A stretch of 64,000 nucleotides of DNA from Microvelia longipes (taxonomy: Eukaryota > Arthropoda > Insecta > Hemiptera > Veliidae), in contig JACMZG010001911.1 of NCBI GenBank assembly GCA_018340805.1, forward strand, positions 55,831,073 to 55,895,072, given 5' to 3'. Of the stretch, positions 36,931 through 47,495 are shown in pieces. Positions within the stretch are counted from its first letter, which is position 1; every line of letters starts with the position of its first letter. A model generated the notes under the pieces. The model saw only the letters and a program-made list of their open reading frames with translations. It was not told the DNA's origin and did not search any database. The translations under genes were made by a program, and so were the position numbers.

Positions 36931-38794
36931 AAGCATGCCGCCAATAAGCGCAAGTGAAAATCATTTAAATAGATAAACTAATTAGCTTGTTTATTTTATA
37001 GGTAACCCTTTCGACCCATGTACTTAGCGTTTACCCATAGACGAGACTGATCCTACCTATATTTCTTCTTTTATTATATCCTCGTCTATGTTCTAAATAG
37101 AAATACAATATTTCGACTTATCCTAGTTAGCGAATTCTATAATAACATTAATAACTTTTTCCCCAAAACGAATCCCTTACATCATAAATACTTGACGATC
37201 CAATCAAATTAAGTGCACCAGTTATAAAAACTTGTAATAAATATCTAATAGCTCTAGATGCTATAAGGTAACAATTTATTTTATTAATCAAAGTCCATAG
37301 GTTATGACAGAGATTGGCTCATACCCCACTATAACAGTCTATGTTATTTACTCCTCTTTTACAGCCGGTAATAACAGTCAAGAAAAAATCTTTTTATTTC
37401 CTTTCTCTCCATATAATTTTTCCACATATATGAACCCGAGTGTTTATTGTTGGGATACCTTTTTAGTTAATAAGTATTTGTACTTACCCTTATAGAACTT
37501 GACTTAGTTTTCCCCCTAAACCATAATGACAAATAACAACCTATAAATATGATTCCTTTTAGTTTCTTTTAATTTTCGGGTCCTTAAAGATATTTTCTTA
37601 CGTCTCTTAGACAATAAAATACACCCTGATCCTATAGAAACTACTGATTAAGTGACCGTTCAATAAAAATCTGAAAGATTATATAGGAAAACTAATTTAA
37701 TAAATGAATGATTAAGTTTAGTATGGGAAATAACAAATAAAAATATATTCTTTAATATCATTGAATGTGGAGTGAATTGCACTAAGTAAGTAAATCAAAA
37801 TCTCAGTAGTATTCATTATTTAAGTAATCCAAGTACTTAACAAAATTAAGCTCATCAGTAACTATTACAATGAAGTCCTTTTGAAATCAAGTGCACATTA
37901 TATCAAAGTATGGACAACTTGCTGTCAACAAGAACATTTTTCCGTTTTCACACCGATATATGAACGTTTACATTTTTAATATCTGTAAATATGTAAGTTT
38001 AAAACTATATATTCGATTAAATTTTAAATTCAGCTCCAGTCAAGAACAAAAGCTTTTGTCCCTTGTTCAGTTCTTGTTCAGGGTTTATTTCAAGGGAGGT
38101 GGTATTACCCCCTGGAGCAGCATTAATACCTCCCGGCAGGATAAATTATATGTAGCCCTATTCTGGGGTGAAATAAATCCCCCCCCCCAGTACTAAAATG
38201 GGTCTCTTGTTAAAAATAGAATAGGCGAGATCAGAATTGTAATTTACCACAAATGTTTTGATAACTTCACCCAAATATGTTAATTTTGATGCTACTTTTG
38301 CTGTCTTTGAAAAGTTAAGTACACCGTAATATTGCCTATTTTGGAAACCGCATTTAATCCTAAGGAATTTTATACTAATATCACTATATTTTGGTATTTT
38401 TTCATCACGATTTTGTCCGACATATCATAGAGTAAATGATTGTTTAACATATTTGTTCCTTAACATATGTCATACAATAACGTAATGCATTATGATCAAG
38501 AGTTGAATCCTCCTTATTGTTCCTCATTATATTCAATGATAAAGTAAGGGCACTTTTGAGGAAAATAAAATTTAAAGTTTAGTTTGTAATTATGACTATA
38601 TTTCGCCTTCTCCTCAAGGCATACTCATGTCTCTTAGTAATTACATTGATTAAATCAGTTTTAAGTAAGCCAAAGGCTATTGTCAACAATTAAAAAATTA
38701 AAAACACAACTACATAACTAAAGCACTAAATACAGTTATGGATACATATAACAAAGATATAAAATAAAGGAATGAAAGAAATTATAGACTTTAC
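36931..38794. other. AT-rich stretch; one GC-richer hairpin
   Basis: An imperfect hairpin, GGGAGGTGGTATTA with TAATACCTCCC, lies at 38094-38134, followed by a C-run at 38180. ORFs at 37304-37495 and 37891-38196 have no recognisable content. Confidence 0.4.
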
Positions 38795-38880
38795 AAAAAA
38801 GTCTATCGCAAAGCGCAGCGAGGCTGAGCTTTGCGAATCCAATGTCATCCAAGTTCCGAGGTACCCCGTACCCGATTTTT
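38795..38880 (-). mobile_element. GCTTCGCTCG-family 5' fragment
   Basis: Reverse-complemented it starts AAATCGGGTACGGGGTACC and TCGGAACTTGGATGACATTG, then GATTCGCAAAGCTCAGCC. It is closely similar to the start of the copy at 48836 (AACTTGGATCACATTGGATT, CGCAAAGCTCAGCC), so these two are a recent pair or a subfamily. Confidence 0.7.
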
Positions 38881-39496
38881 CAATACTTTAAAATCTACCG
38901 TTAATTTTCGGGGTAAAACAGAAATATGTATACAAATACTGCAGAATGTACGCAAGGGGTGAATTTTGATGTGTTTACATTATTCTTGTAACTGTTGGAT
39001 CTACAAGGTAGGTTTGTATGCTATATTGTTTTACTGAGAAAAAAAACATATCATGAGTTAGTTGAGAGAAGATAACGCCGGTTTTTACGGTGAAAAAAGA
39101 AAACCGTGTTCTGCTACAATCTCTTCGTGCTAAAGTCAACTCCCGAGGGACTTCTACCTTTTTTTCCATCTTCCCCGGACGTTATCGTAACTCCTAACCA
39201 CACGTTATGAGGAAAACACGGCAAAAATCACTACTTTTCTGCCCTACCTCCAACACACCCACTTTTATCTGACACATTCCTTAAGAGCCGGTCTCTTTAC
39301 GGCGGCATATATTCTTAGATAGGAGTGATATGACCCGCGGCCAGCAGTTTCCTCCCTTCTTATATTTTTTAATCCTTATCTAAAATCGAAAAGTCCATTT
39401 ACCGCAAACCGCTTTTCATAGATGTAATATACACTTTCTTATTACACAAAGGAAACCAATATCGTTTTATTAACTCATATCTACTTTTATATAAAA
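38881..39496. other. Unassigned stretch with mixed composition at 39050-39360
   Basis: A 64-codon minus-strand ORF (38975-39169) has mixed residues but no recognised motif. The surrounding sequence is less AT-rich than its neighbours. It could be exon or promoter sequence, but no splice signal or domain allows a call. Confidence 0.3.
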
Positions 39497-39545
39497 AAAA
39501 ATCGAATACGGGGTACCTTGGAACGCTTTCTTATCATATCTTAAG
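39497..39545 (+). mobile_element. GCTTCGCTCG-family 5' end fragment
   Basis: AATCGAATACGGGGTACC followed by TTGGAACGCTTTCTTATCAT. Only the first 45 or so bases are present; MITE copy 2 begins 16 bases further on. Confidence 0.5.
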
Positions 39546-39560
39546 GACATGTGCTAAAAT

Positions 39561-40104
39561 CTTAGAATAATACTATATATAGAAGGAGCACTACTGATAA
39601 CACGAAAGGCGGTTCACTGGTGCACTTAAGTAATGCTGCCACCCTAACAATATACAATTTTCTAAAAAAAATGTTGGCAATACTTCCGGTTGCTGAATTA
39701 TTATGTTCTATTATTAACTAATGATTGATTATTCACAAAATACTAATATAAATATCGGTGCATTACAATATTTAAAGAATTTTAAATTGTAGTTTAACGT
39801 ATTTATTAAAATTATATTAAAAGTAGTCCTCGTCTACTAATTGTAGATTCTTGTATTCCGCCACCCTTTTGCCATCTAAGACCGGTTTTATTAAATATTC
39901 AGCAGGTGTTTTAAGTTATAATATTTGTTCTTTACGATCTTTCTTCATTTATAGATATTTATGACACATATTTAATAAAATAATGTTTTGTTGTCAGGTT
40001 GGCAGCATTACTTAAGTGCACCAGTCTACCGGCTTTCGTGTTATCAGTGGAATTACATTGTGTTAACGGTCCTGTGCTCCTTCTATATATAGTATTATCC
40101 TAAG
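39561..40104. mobile_element. MITE copy 2 (8-bp TSD family), 544 bp
   Basis: A full-length copy in opposite orientation to the one at 10330, with the same CTTAGAATAATACTATATAT end and about 100-base inverted terminal regions. Shared inner blocks include GGCAATACTTCCGGTTGCTG and AGTCCTCGTCTAC. Flanks are gctaaaat (39553-39560) and gctaaaac (40105-40112), 7 of 8 identical. No ORF. Confidence 0.85.
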
Positions 40105-40147
40105 GCTAAAACCTATAAAAAACCAATCGAGAAATCAATTGAGCAAT

Positions 40148-40327
40148 AGAATAATGCAAATAATGGTGTGCGTGGCCACTTTCAATTGGTAACGAGTAGT
40201 GCTTGATAATCGAGTAACTCTTTAAGTTATTAAGCATAAACCGGAACCTTAGGCAAAAAATGGATTTTAAAGAACGGAAACACGTATTATAAAGGAAATT
40301 TGCTTGACATGCGGACCACAGCACTAG
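40148..40327 (-). mobile_element. CCGGAACC-family repeat copy
   Basis: Contains GCAAATAATGGTGTG, a GAGTAACT block, CATAAACCGGAACCTTAGGC, ACGGAAACACGTAT, AAAGGAAATTTG and GACATGCGGACCAC, in the same order as 61640-61850 and 63715-63873. In the 61 and 63 kb copies it joins a tRNA-like piece; here that piece is missing. It begins close to the right duplication of MITE copy 2. Confidence 0.65.
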
Positions 40328-40612
40328 AATTTTGGAGATTTAAAAAAAACTATACAAGTTAATCGATAATACTTGAACGAATGTCAATATTAAAATAATT
40401 AGTGGCACATTTTTTCCATTATATATGATTACATGCATGAAAAATTTTATATTGCGTTTTAAGAACTTCTTGAACTGTTGCTGAAACATTATTATTGGCG
40501 GATAATGACATCATAAAAAAAATCTGGAGAGTAAAACTAGACTTAAACATTGATGTTTGAATCAAGTTCCAACTCTTTCGGATAAACAAACTGGGAGGTA
40601 AGATGATAACAG

Positions 40613-40616
<4 letters not shown>

Positions 40617-40707
<91 letters not shown>
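40617..40707. repeat. (AT)n microsatellite
   Basis: AT repeat with one phase break, directly abutting the left end (TACAGGGTGTTTC) of the palindromic element that follows. Confidence 0.9.
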
Positions 40708-41834
40708 CAGGGTGTTTCAATATAAAGTGTCCACCAGAAAAGGAGGTGATAGTACTCAAAAGGAACAAAAAATGTCTCATAATATAACCCCAATCTCCAA
40801 CCGTTTCCCACAAGGTCAAATTTAATATTTCAAAAAAATATTTGACCTCACATCATAAAATTGTTAATAGGGATTTAACTATTCAAGCTAGAAAGGCGAA
40901 ATTGGTATCATTAGAAAGCTGAGTAAATTTCCTAAAGGACAAACTACTAACTATGTCAAATATTTTGGAACTACTGCCCAAACTTTTGCATGAAACATGA
41001 TTTTTTAAAAAAAAAAGAATTTTATGGAATTTTTGTAGTAGGGCATTAGAGGAAGTAAGAGATGAGCAAAAGTTCAGCCAAGAACGGAAAAAACTTCTCT
41101 TATGATTGCCTTTTAAGAAAAATTAAATAATTTTATACATTCAATAGTCAAAATTTTAAGCCATTCTTCCTAGAAGTTACAAAAACTGATATTTTTTGGC
41201 ATTTTTGCATATGTCTGTCTATACAATGTTAATTACATGGTACATAAAATAATTAAAAATCTCAAAAGCAAGGGAAAAGAGTGGTTTTAGAGAAAAATGT
41301 GTAAGAATAAAATAGGTTTATTTTACCTTCTAGAGTCTAAAAATCGTATTATTAAATTATTTTCGAAAATAAAATATTTTATTAAAATAACACATTATTT
41401 TTACTTTTATACGACAAAAATGATCAGTTTTTGCAACTTCTAGCAACAATAGCTTACATTTTTGACTATTGAATGTATAAAAATATTTACATTTTCTTAA
41501 AGGTCAGTCATAAGAAAAGTTTTTTCCGTTCTTGGCTGAACTTTTGCTCATCTCTTACTTCCTCTAATGCCCTACAACAAAAATTCCATAAAATTAATTT
41601 TTTAAAAAAAATCATGTTTCATGCAAAATTTTGGGCAGTATTTCCAAAATATTTGACATGGTTAGCAGTTTGTCCTTTAGGAAATTTACTCAGCTTTCTA
41701 ATGATACCAAATTCGCCTTTCTAGCTTGAATAGTTAAATCCCTATTAACAATTTTATGATGTGAGGTCAAATATTTTTTTTGAAATATTAAATTTGACCT
41801 TGTGGGAAAACGGTTGGAGATCGGGGTGGACAGC
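40708..41834. mobile_element. Large palindromic (foldback) element, about 420-bp arms
   Basis: The left end is CAGGGTGTTTC preceded by TA. The left arm (40786-41214) is the reverse complement of the right arm (41400-41826) with scattered changes; examples are CTCCAACCGTTTCCCACAAGG-type ends, AAGAACGGAAAAAACTT near 41080 with its complement near 41522, and GAATGTATAAAA near 41470. The left arm also has a 50-base outer part (40735-40785) lost on the right, after which GGTGGAC (41827-41833) matches GTCCACC of the left. The right terminus is cut off by a main-family copy. The loop is about 185 bases. An 83-codon ORF in the right arm is not conserved in frame. No transposase. Confidence 0.75.
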
Positions 41835-42157
41835 TTTGCAAAAGCTATTCAGGTCTTAATATCATCTGAATCGGATGATTCAAGGGAAATCCAGGTTTCG
41901 GAATTTTCGCTAACACAATACTTTCCAAACAGACCAAGATTGATATTAGTACTAAGTTTCAACTCATTACCATAATCACCGGGAGCTAAGATTGCAACAA
42001 ACACACTCACACAGAAACATTGTTAAAACTTCTAAGGAAGTCTTAAATCCCTAAAATGGATAATTTTGTTGGTCTTAAAACCCTAAAATCCCTGGATCGA
42101 ATTTTTAGTGCAAAGACAATACTTTTCCTTAATAAATTGGTATATTTTAGGAAAAGT
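41835..42157 (+). mobile_element. GCTTCGCTCG-family copy H, 3' part with terminal hairpin
   Basis: Contains AGGTTTCGGAATTTTCGC and TAACACAATACTTTCC (a first, damaged 3' end near 41930), then AAGTTTCAACTCATTACC, CACACTCACAC, CTTCTAAGGAAGTC and a second 3' end GCAAAGACAATACTTTTCC. The terminal hairpin (42121-42157) pairs ACTTTTCCT with AGGAAAAGT. Two tandem 3' ends suggest nested insertion or tandem duplication. Confidence 0.6.
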
Positions 42158-42439
42158 AAATATAAATTTTACTTCTTTGAAGCGTCCTTACACTATCCAC
42201 ACTAAAATCACATCAATGGTTAGATTAGTTCTCGAGATATTTAACTTTGGCCTACTAAGTTTTCCTATGACATTTGCTACATTAAATAAAAGACCTATAG
42301 TGCTAGAGCCAGGTCTAAAAAATGTAACTTTTTTGTATTACTTTAAGTTATTTTTAATGTTGTATGTAGTCCAACAACAGGATAATATTAATGTGATATT
42401 ACTTTAAGCCAAATTTTTCAGCTAATCAGTCTTAAATTA

Positions 42440-42962
42440 TTAAAAAAAAGTGTATTTTGCCAATCTAGGGTAAAGCTTTTCATATAAATGGCGTTCGCAC
42501 CATATAATAATAAAAAGCAAAAATTCAAGTTGTTTGCAATAAATGGTTCCCTGTAGGTCATGTGCAAAAACATAAAGATAATATTTTTTAAAGCTGATAA
42601 AATGTCCTATGAAACGAGTGTTTTTCGTCAAAATCAGATAACTATAACTAAAGCTATGACATTTGTTAAATGACCAAAAAAAAAATAATGCACAAAAAGC
42701 CCATATTTTTTAAAGAAACTCGATGACTGCATAAAGTAACCATTTTTGGTGTTTTTGAAAGAGTCATAACTTTGGTTGTATTTGTCCGATTTCATGATTT
42801 TTGAATATTTTGAGGCAGCGCATTTATATGAAGGGCTTTACTCTGAATGAGCAGACTATGTTTTTACTTTATAATTTAAGGTATGTTTTAAGCAGAAAAA
42901 GTTCGAAGTAATTAAAAATAAGTCACATATTTTAAGGTCCAGTTTCTGGACAACTAAAGTTG
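42440..42962. repeat. Diverged inverted repeat ending in the 4440-type repeat end
   Basis: GGGTAAAGCTTTTCATATAAAT (first 20 bases at about 42468-42487) is mirrored by ATTTATATGAAGGGCTTTAC at about 42825-42844. Inner segments such as ACTATAACTAAAGCTATGAC (about 42642) are mirrored by GTCATAACTTTGGTTGTA (about 42764). The outer right part (42850-42962) is the repeat shared with 4440-4562. It appears to be an old foldback element. Confidence 0.5.
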
Positions 42963-43667
42963 CATAAAAGACAAGCGATAATTTAAACACTTATCACATT
43001 TTTTATATTTAACTAAAAGTATATATACTTCCAGTCTCATCAAAATTTTGGTTGACCATCTCTAAATAAACCTAATTTAATGATCAAATAAGTTATTTCC
43101 TTGATATAAAATTGTTCATAAAGATTGAATAAAGTAGATAACTTACAAAAATTAAACTTTTAAATGAGATTTCCCATTCCTTACCTCTTATCATATTTTT
43201 CAACTTTAATTTTTCATCTTTCTTTCTATTGCTCTAAGTACCTACAATTATACTTTATATTTACTTCATCTTATTTATGTTTTATAAACTTTTTTTTTAT
43301 TTTACTCTTAACTTAACTAAAGGTTTTTAAGAAACTCATTATTTTTCTTATCTCAAGTTGAATTACTTTTGAAAATTTTTCTTTTCAAGTCTAAATTTGA
43401 ATTAATATAACTAGAAATTTTAATCTTTGAAAAAGTTTAAACCATCTCTTAAATATAATTAAAATTAAAATGAATTACTTGAATAAAACTCTAAAATATA
43501 TTAACGGTCACAAAAACAGTTTAAATTCTATTCCTCATTATTCATTCATGTAATTTGGTTCTTTGTGACCTGTTAGGAGAAGAAAGGATTATAATAATAA
43601 TAAAATGACTAAATAGTCCGTGATTAAAATTAACTTTGAAATATGTAACGAGAAAGCTTTCACACAC
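42963..43667. other. AT-rich stretch with no recognised feature
   Basis: No ORF or repeat with clear limits. Confidence 0.45.
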
Positions 43668-43710
43668 ACAAATATACATACATACATACATACATATATA
43701 TATATATAGT
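43668..43710. repeat. (CACA/CATA)n-(AT)n microsatellite
   Basis: CACACACAAATATA, then CATA units, then AT, directly upstream of the hammerhead-like motif. Confidence 0.9.
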
Positions 43711-43770
43711 CTCTCTTCGTCTGTGAAGAACTTTAACAGTTCGAAACGTTACGTTTTATTGTAAGTTTTC
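43711..43770 (+). ncRNA. Hammerhead-like motif of Penelope-like type
   Basis: CTGTGA (43721-43726, canonical CTGATGA less one A) is followed by an extra A, stem II GAAC/GTTC with loop TTTAACA, then GAAA (43743-43746) and CGTTACG. The string TTCGAAACGTTACG and the leading CTCTTCGTCTG are typical of the terminal repeats of Penelope-like retroelements, which are known to carry hammerhead ribozymes. The missing A in the core would probably abolish cleavage. No coding part of such an element is nearby. Confidence 0.5.
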
Positions 43771-43802
43771 TTAATGTTTCTATATCTTTCTTTATAATTA
43801 AG

Positions 43803-43807
43803 CATAT

Positions 43808-43849
<42 letters not shown>

Positions 43850-43873
43850 TATAATATATATATATATATATAA
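43803..43873. repeat. (AT)n microsatellite
   Basis: AT repeat with several ATAATA phase breaks, ending 10 bases before the next main-family copy. Confidence 0.9.
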
Positions 43874-43883
43874 AGAGCAAGAA

Positions 43884-44755
43884 ATCGGGTGCGCGGAGTA
43901 CCTCGGAACTTTTCCTCATGCCATCGGATTCACTTCACTCATCCACCTTGCTTCGGGCTCGCTTCGCTCATCCTCAGAACAAACAAATCACTAAATTTAT
44001 ACTGCAACATGTCTCCGGTCTTGCTTCGCTCGTCCTCAGATAGTAAATGCATCCGTATTATTCTCAGCGGTCACCCATACAGCACTGACCATGCTCAATG
44101 CTGCTTTATTTTTATAATTTAACGTAAATCATAAATATATACTTGTCGTATTGAAACGAAACTTAGTGTTCTTATTTTTTTTTAATAATAAATTCTTTAT
44201 TTTAACAGAATAAGAATTCAATACAATACATATTAATAAGTAAATGTGTACACTTGTACTAAATTTCAATTTAATTTAATTTTTTTTCCGATTATTTGCA
44301 ATTTTTTAAAAAAACGTACACATGTCATTCGATAAAAATTGACTTAATGCTGATAATGAGGTAACGCACTTGGCACATATGTTAGTCTTATACATGACTA
44401 CATGTCAAATCTCAATATGATCGCATCATTTTTTCACGTTTTATGATTTTTTGAAATTTTTCTGAGTCATTATTGCAGGTTAATGACGTCATAAACAAAT
44501 TGTTTTCCGAATAGCACAACTACATCGGTAGACTGATTTTTGTACGAAGTTTCAACCCTCTAGCATCAGCATGATGTGTGTGAACATAATAACACACACA
44601 TACACACACACATACATACTGACATATTTGTGAAAATTACTCTGAAGGCCTTTAAAATACCCGAAACGGATAATTCCGGTTTCATCCTGGTTTCGGATTT
44701 TTTTGCAAACATAATACTTTTCCTATATACCTACGGTATAAATGAAGAAAAGTAA
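43884..44755 (+). mobile_element. GCTTCGCTCG-family copy D, fullest copy (about 870 bp)
   Basis: Order of blocks: AAATCGGGTGCGCGGAGTACC start; ACTTTTCCTCATGCCATCGG; GGCTCGCTTCGCTCATCC (about 43956); TACTGCAACATG; TTGCTTCGCTCGTCCTCAGA (about 44022); CAGCGGTCACCCATACAGC and ACTGACCATGC; TTTATAATTTAACG; CTTGGCACATATG (about 44369); TTAATGACGTCA (about 44479); CTGATTTTTGTACGAAG; a CACACACATACA tract (about 44592-44620); CTCTGAAGGCCTTTAAAA; AAACGGATAATTCC; GGTTTCGGATTTTTTTGC; and the terminal hairpin (44716-44753), TATACC-TAC-GGTATA inside and ACTTTTC with GAAAAGT outside. There is no ORF over 80 codons of note. Conserved ends, a variable repeat-bearing middle and a 3' hairpin match the layout of Helentron-derived DINE-1/HINE elements; this assignment is inferred. 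Confidence 0.8.
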
Positions 44756-44976
44756 TGAACTTTATGCTCGTATTAGTAATGATCCATATTAACTAAGGGC
44801 CTTTGTCTCGTAACCTCTTAAAGGTCCGACGGCCTACCTTTGGTCACATTGTTATTGTTACTATAAATTTTATAGAGTTTTAGTTAGAGTTTTTCTAACT
44901 AAAAGGCAAGAGTTGTTTTCTAAATTATTTAAATTGCCAATTAAAATGAATCCTACTTATGGAAGTAAAATATTAG
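44756..44976. other. Short unassigned spacer
   Basis: Contains AAGGGCCTTTGTCTCG and GGCCTACCTTTGGTCAC, loosely like AAGGCCTTTGGTCCC at 47206. Too short to define a family. Confidence 0.3.
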
Positions 44977-45231
44977 TACGTTCACACACACTTCTAGATC
45001 CGCGCACCGTACTATATTACGATTTCTCAAAACGGTAATATTAGCTGTATGAACCATGTGGAGGGGATCTGATCGCATACGCTAGAACTAGGGAGATGGA
45101 ATCTAAATGGATACCCCGATACGCTGCATGTACCTTCAGAGACGATCGTATTTAACGGATAACCTTCTCGTCGAACTTTTATTTCTATATGAAGTTAGTT
45201 GACCGTATTGTGTACGCTGTGTGTATGTAGT
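44977..45231. mobile_element. TIR element E2 (shortened relative of 6901-7401)
   Basis: The left end TACGTTCACACACACTTC and the right end, reverse-complemented TACATACACACAGCGTAC, correspond to the two ends of E1. About 200 bases align with E1 in reverse orientation; the remaining E1 interior is missing. So this is an internal-deletion copy. No ORF. Confidence 0.55.
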
Positions 45232-46206
45232 ATATGTTTAACAAAACCTTCTATTAAGATAGAAAAATCAATACGCAAATAAAAATACCTTACAAAATAA
45301 GATTAAATAATAAAAAAAAAAACAATCATAAAATTGTTAAACCTAATAAAATTAAACTAATAAATTCAAAACAACTTCTTACTCTTTTATTACTCAAAAT
45401 AGTCCAAGAAAATAAGCCACAGAATGACGTTTCCTTGCCCGTTTTTTACAACCTTTAACGGCTACCTCGAAAAGTCAAGTAAACAATTGTTTAAACATTT
45501 ATTCCATACCTTGCAAAATAATTTCTAAATAAAGACTTTGTATTTTAAATATTTAAAATACAAACAAATAAAATATACAGTTTATATAAAATTATTATAA
45601 TAATATTAAATAAGAAGTTTCAAAATAATTAAATATAATCATATTAATTTAGTGAAACTTTAAATTATAAGCAGATATATATATTAATAAAAAAACATGA
45701 AATAATTCAATAAAATTTAATTTGCATAAGCCTTTTTCTTTTTCATACCCTTTCAGTGTTTTTCTTGATGTAAAACTTCCAGATAAGATTCTGACGCCAA
45801 TTTTTACTTTTTCTAATGGAAAAATATTTTAATTTGGGGAAACCCCCCCTTTTTTAAGAAGATAAAAATAGAACGGTTTTGTATATTAATATTGAATAAA
45901 TCAAGAAGGGGGAGAGAAATAAAATATTTATTTTTTATTCTTGCTTACGGATTCGTGTAAAAGAATGATTTTTGTGAATTGTTAACGTTTTAAAAATAAA
46001 AAAAAACGCAACTTTTTTAAATTTTGTTTTTCCAACCGGATAAACAGCATGACAGGTTCTCATATCCAGATGGATAGATTTTTTTCTTGCTCGTTATTTA
46101 CTTTTATCCAATTTTTATGTTTTATTCTTAAATAAAAGTAAAATGAGTAATTTTAAAATATTTTTTTAGGAAAATAAGAGTTTGTTTAAATTAATTTATA
46201 ATAATT
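45232..46206. other. AT-rich stretch with no recognised feature
   Basis: No ORF or repeat with clear limits. Confidence 0.45.
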
Positions 46207-46480
46207 AAAGAAATCGGGTACAGGGTAGCTCGGCACTTTTTCTTATAACTTCGGAATACTTCGCTCGTCCTCTGAATGTTATGATCATCCGAAGTATGGT
46301 ATTAATTCGGTTTCGCTATGATCGACCTCTGGATAAAATATTGTTACAATGTTTAGTGGAGTTTTAACTTTAAACTCGCAACGCTCGTCCAAAGAAAGCC
46401 ATGATTAGTTATACCTTAATATAGTGGGATTATTCGGTCTCACTACGCGTGACCTCAGAATTATTAGGTGACCATAGTTC
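46207..46480 (+). mobile_element. GCTTCGCTCG-family copy G, 5' part, subgroup with 30168
   Basis: AAATCGGGTACAGGGTAGC start, ATACTTCGCTCGTCCTCTGA (about 46258), ATTCGGTTTCGCTATGATCG, CTCGCAACGCTCGTCC (about 46375) and ATTCGGTCTCACTACGCGTG. The ATTCGGTTTCGC blocks take the place of the second GCTTCGCTCG motif. No 3' hairpin found. Confidence 0.6.
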
Positions 46481-47373
46481 TAGAATGTTTAAACTTTAGG
46501 TTTATTAAAGCCATTTAATCATGAAATACGAAAATTGCGTTTCTATGTACACGAAAGCTTTAAAAATGCCATTCTTTAAAGTATGCCAAAAATCGTCATA
46601 CTTAGCAGCCTAGTTTATAATCATTTCAATCCTTTAAAGCAATATATTACGTTACTGTATTATATGTTTTGTTCATTTTAAATGCCAAAAACACGTCATA
46701 ATTTAAAAAAATATAATATAATGTTAAGCATCCAACTAATAAATATGTATATTAATAAAAGTATGTATATTTGCTAAAAATTTAAAAGCAGAATTTTTAT
46801 TATTTTTCACAACTAAATTTTTTTAATTAAATTATCTGACGATAAGTCGTTGGTCAAAAATAGTTTAAACATTAAAAGTTATAGGCCGTCCATGTTTAAA
46901 ACTTTCGAAGGCAATATTTCCAAAATGGTGACCAACATAGATTTTTATTTGTTTCAAATTTCAACTATGCGTGACAGTCACAAAAACAGCATCATAAAAT
47001 CCACTCAAAACGTCATGAAAATGTCTGATAAAGATGATCATAATCGTTGACCGATCACACATCATGACCGATGACACATCGATTTGGAACTTTTTAGGTT
47101 GGACACAATACTATTTTATAAGTTTACGAAAGTAAGATAGGAAAAGTAAAAACACGAATAAAAGATACAAATCTTAAAAAAATATTGAAAGAACAAAGAA
47201 AATCTAAGGCCTTTGGTCCCTGGCTGCTAAACGAGGCCGGCCTTGTGGACATTAGTACTTGTTTAGTGTTATTGTTATTTTATTATTAATTAATTTTTAA
47301 TTATATTATTAATTAATTAGTTTTTAGTCTTAATGAATACAGTGTGCCGTGTTTTATAGCAGAATAAAGTTAT
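46481..47373. other. AT-rich stretch with no recognised feature
   Basis: A 66-codon plus-strand ORF at 46850-47050 is of mixed composition but has no recognised motif. A GC-rich patch (47205-47250) ends in GGCCGGCC. Confidence 0.4.
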
Positions 47374-47484
47374 TATGCCATAAGGCTGAGAGTGTGTCTT
47401 TATGTCACGGCAATAGATTTACCGACGAGCGAAGCGATCGGAAAAATTGCCAAGACATAAAGACATTCTCAGCCGAATGGCATA
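47374..47484. repeat. Hairpin with a GAGCGAAGCG loop
   Basis: TATGCCAT and GGCTGAGA, then TCTTTATGTC on the left pair with GACATAAAGAC, TCTCAGCC and ATGGCATA on the right, with small mismatches. The arms are about 40 bases. The loop contains CCGACGAGCGAAGCGATCGG, itself with CCGA/TCGG ends and the main-family motif on the minus strand. It is a compact hairpin of unknown type. Confidence 0.7.
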
Positions 47485-47495
47485 CACTTTTTTTT

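Noticed and set aside
41473..41724. 83-codon ORF as a transposase fragment
   Set aside because: It lies in one arm of a foldback, shows no DDE motif, and the other arm does not keep the frame.
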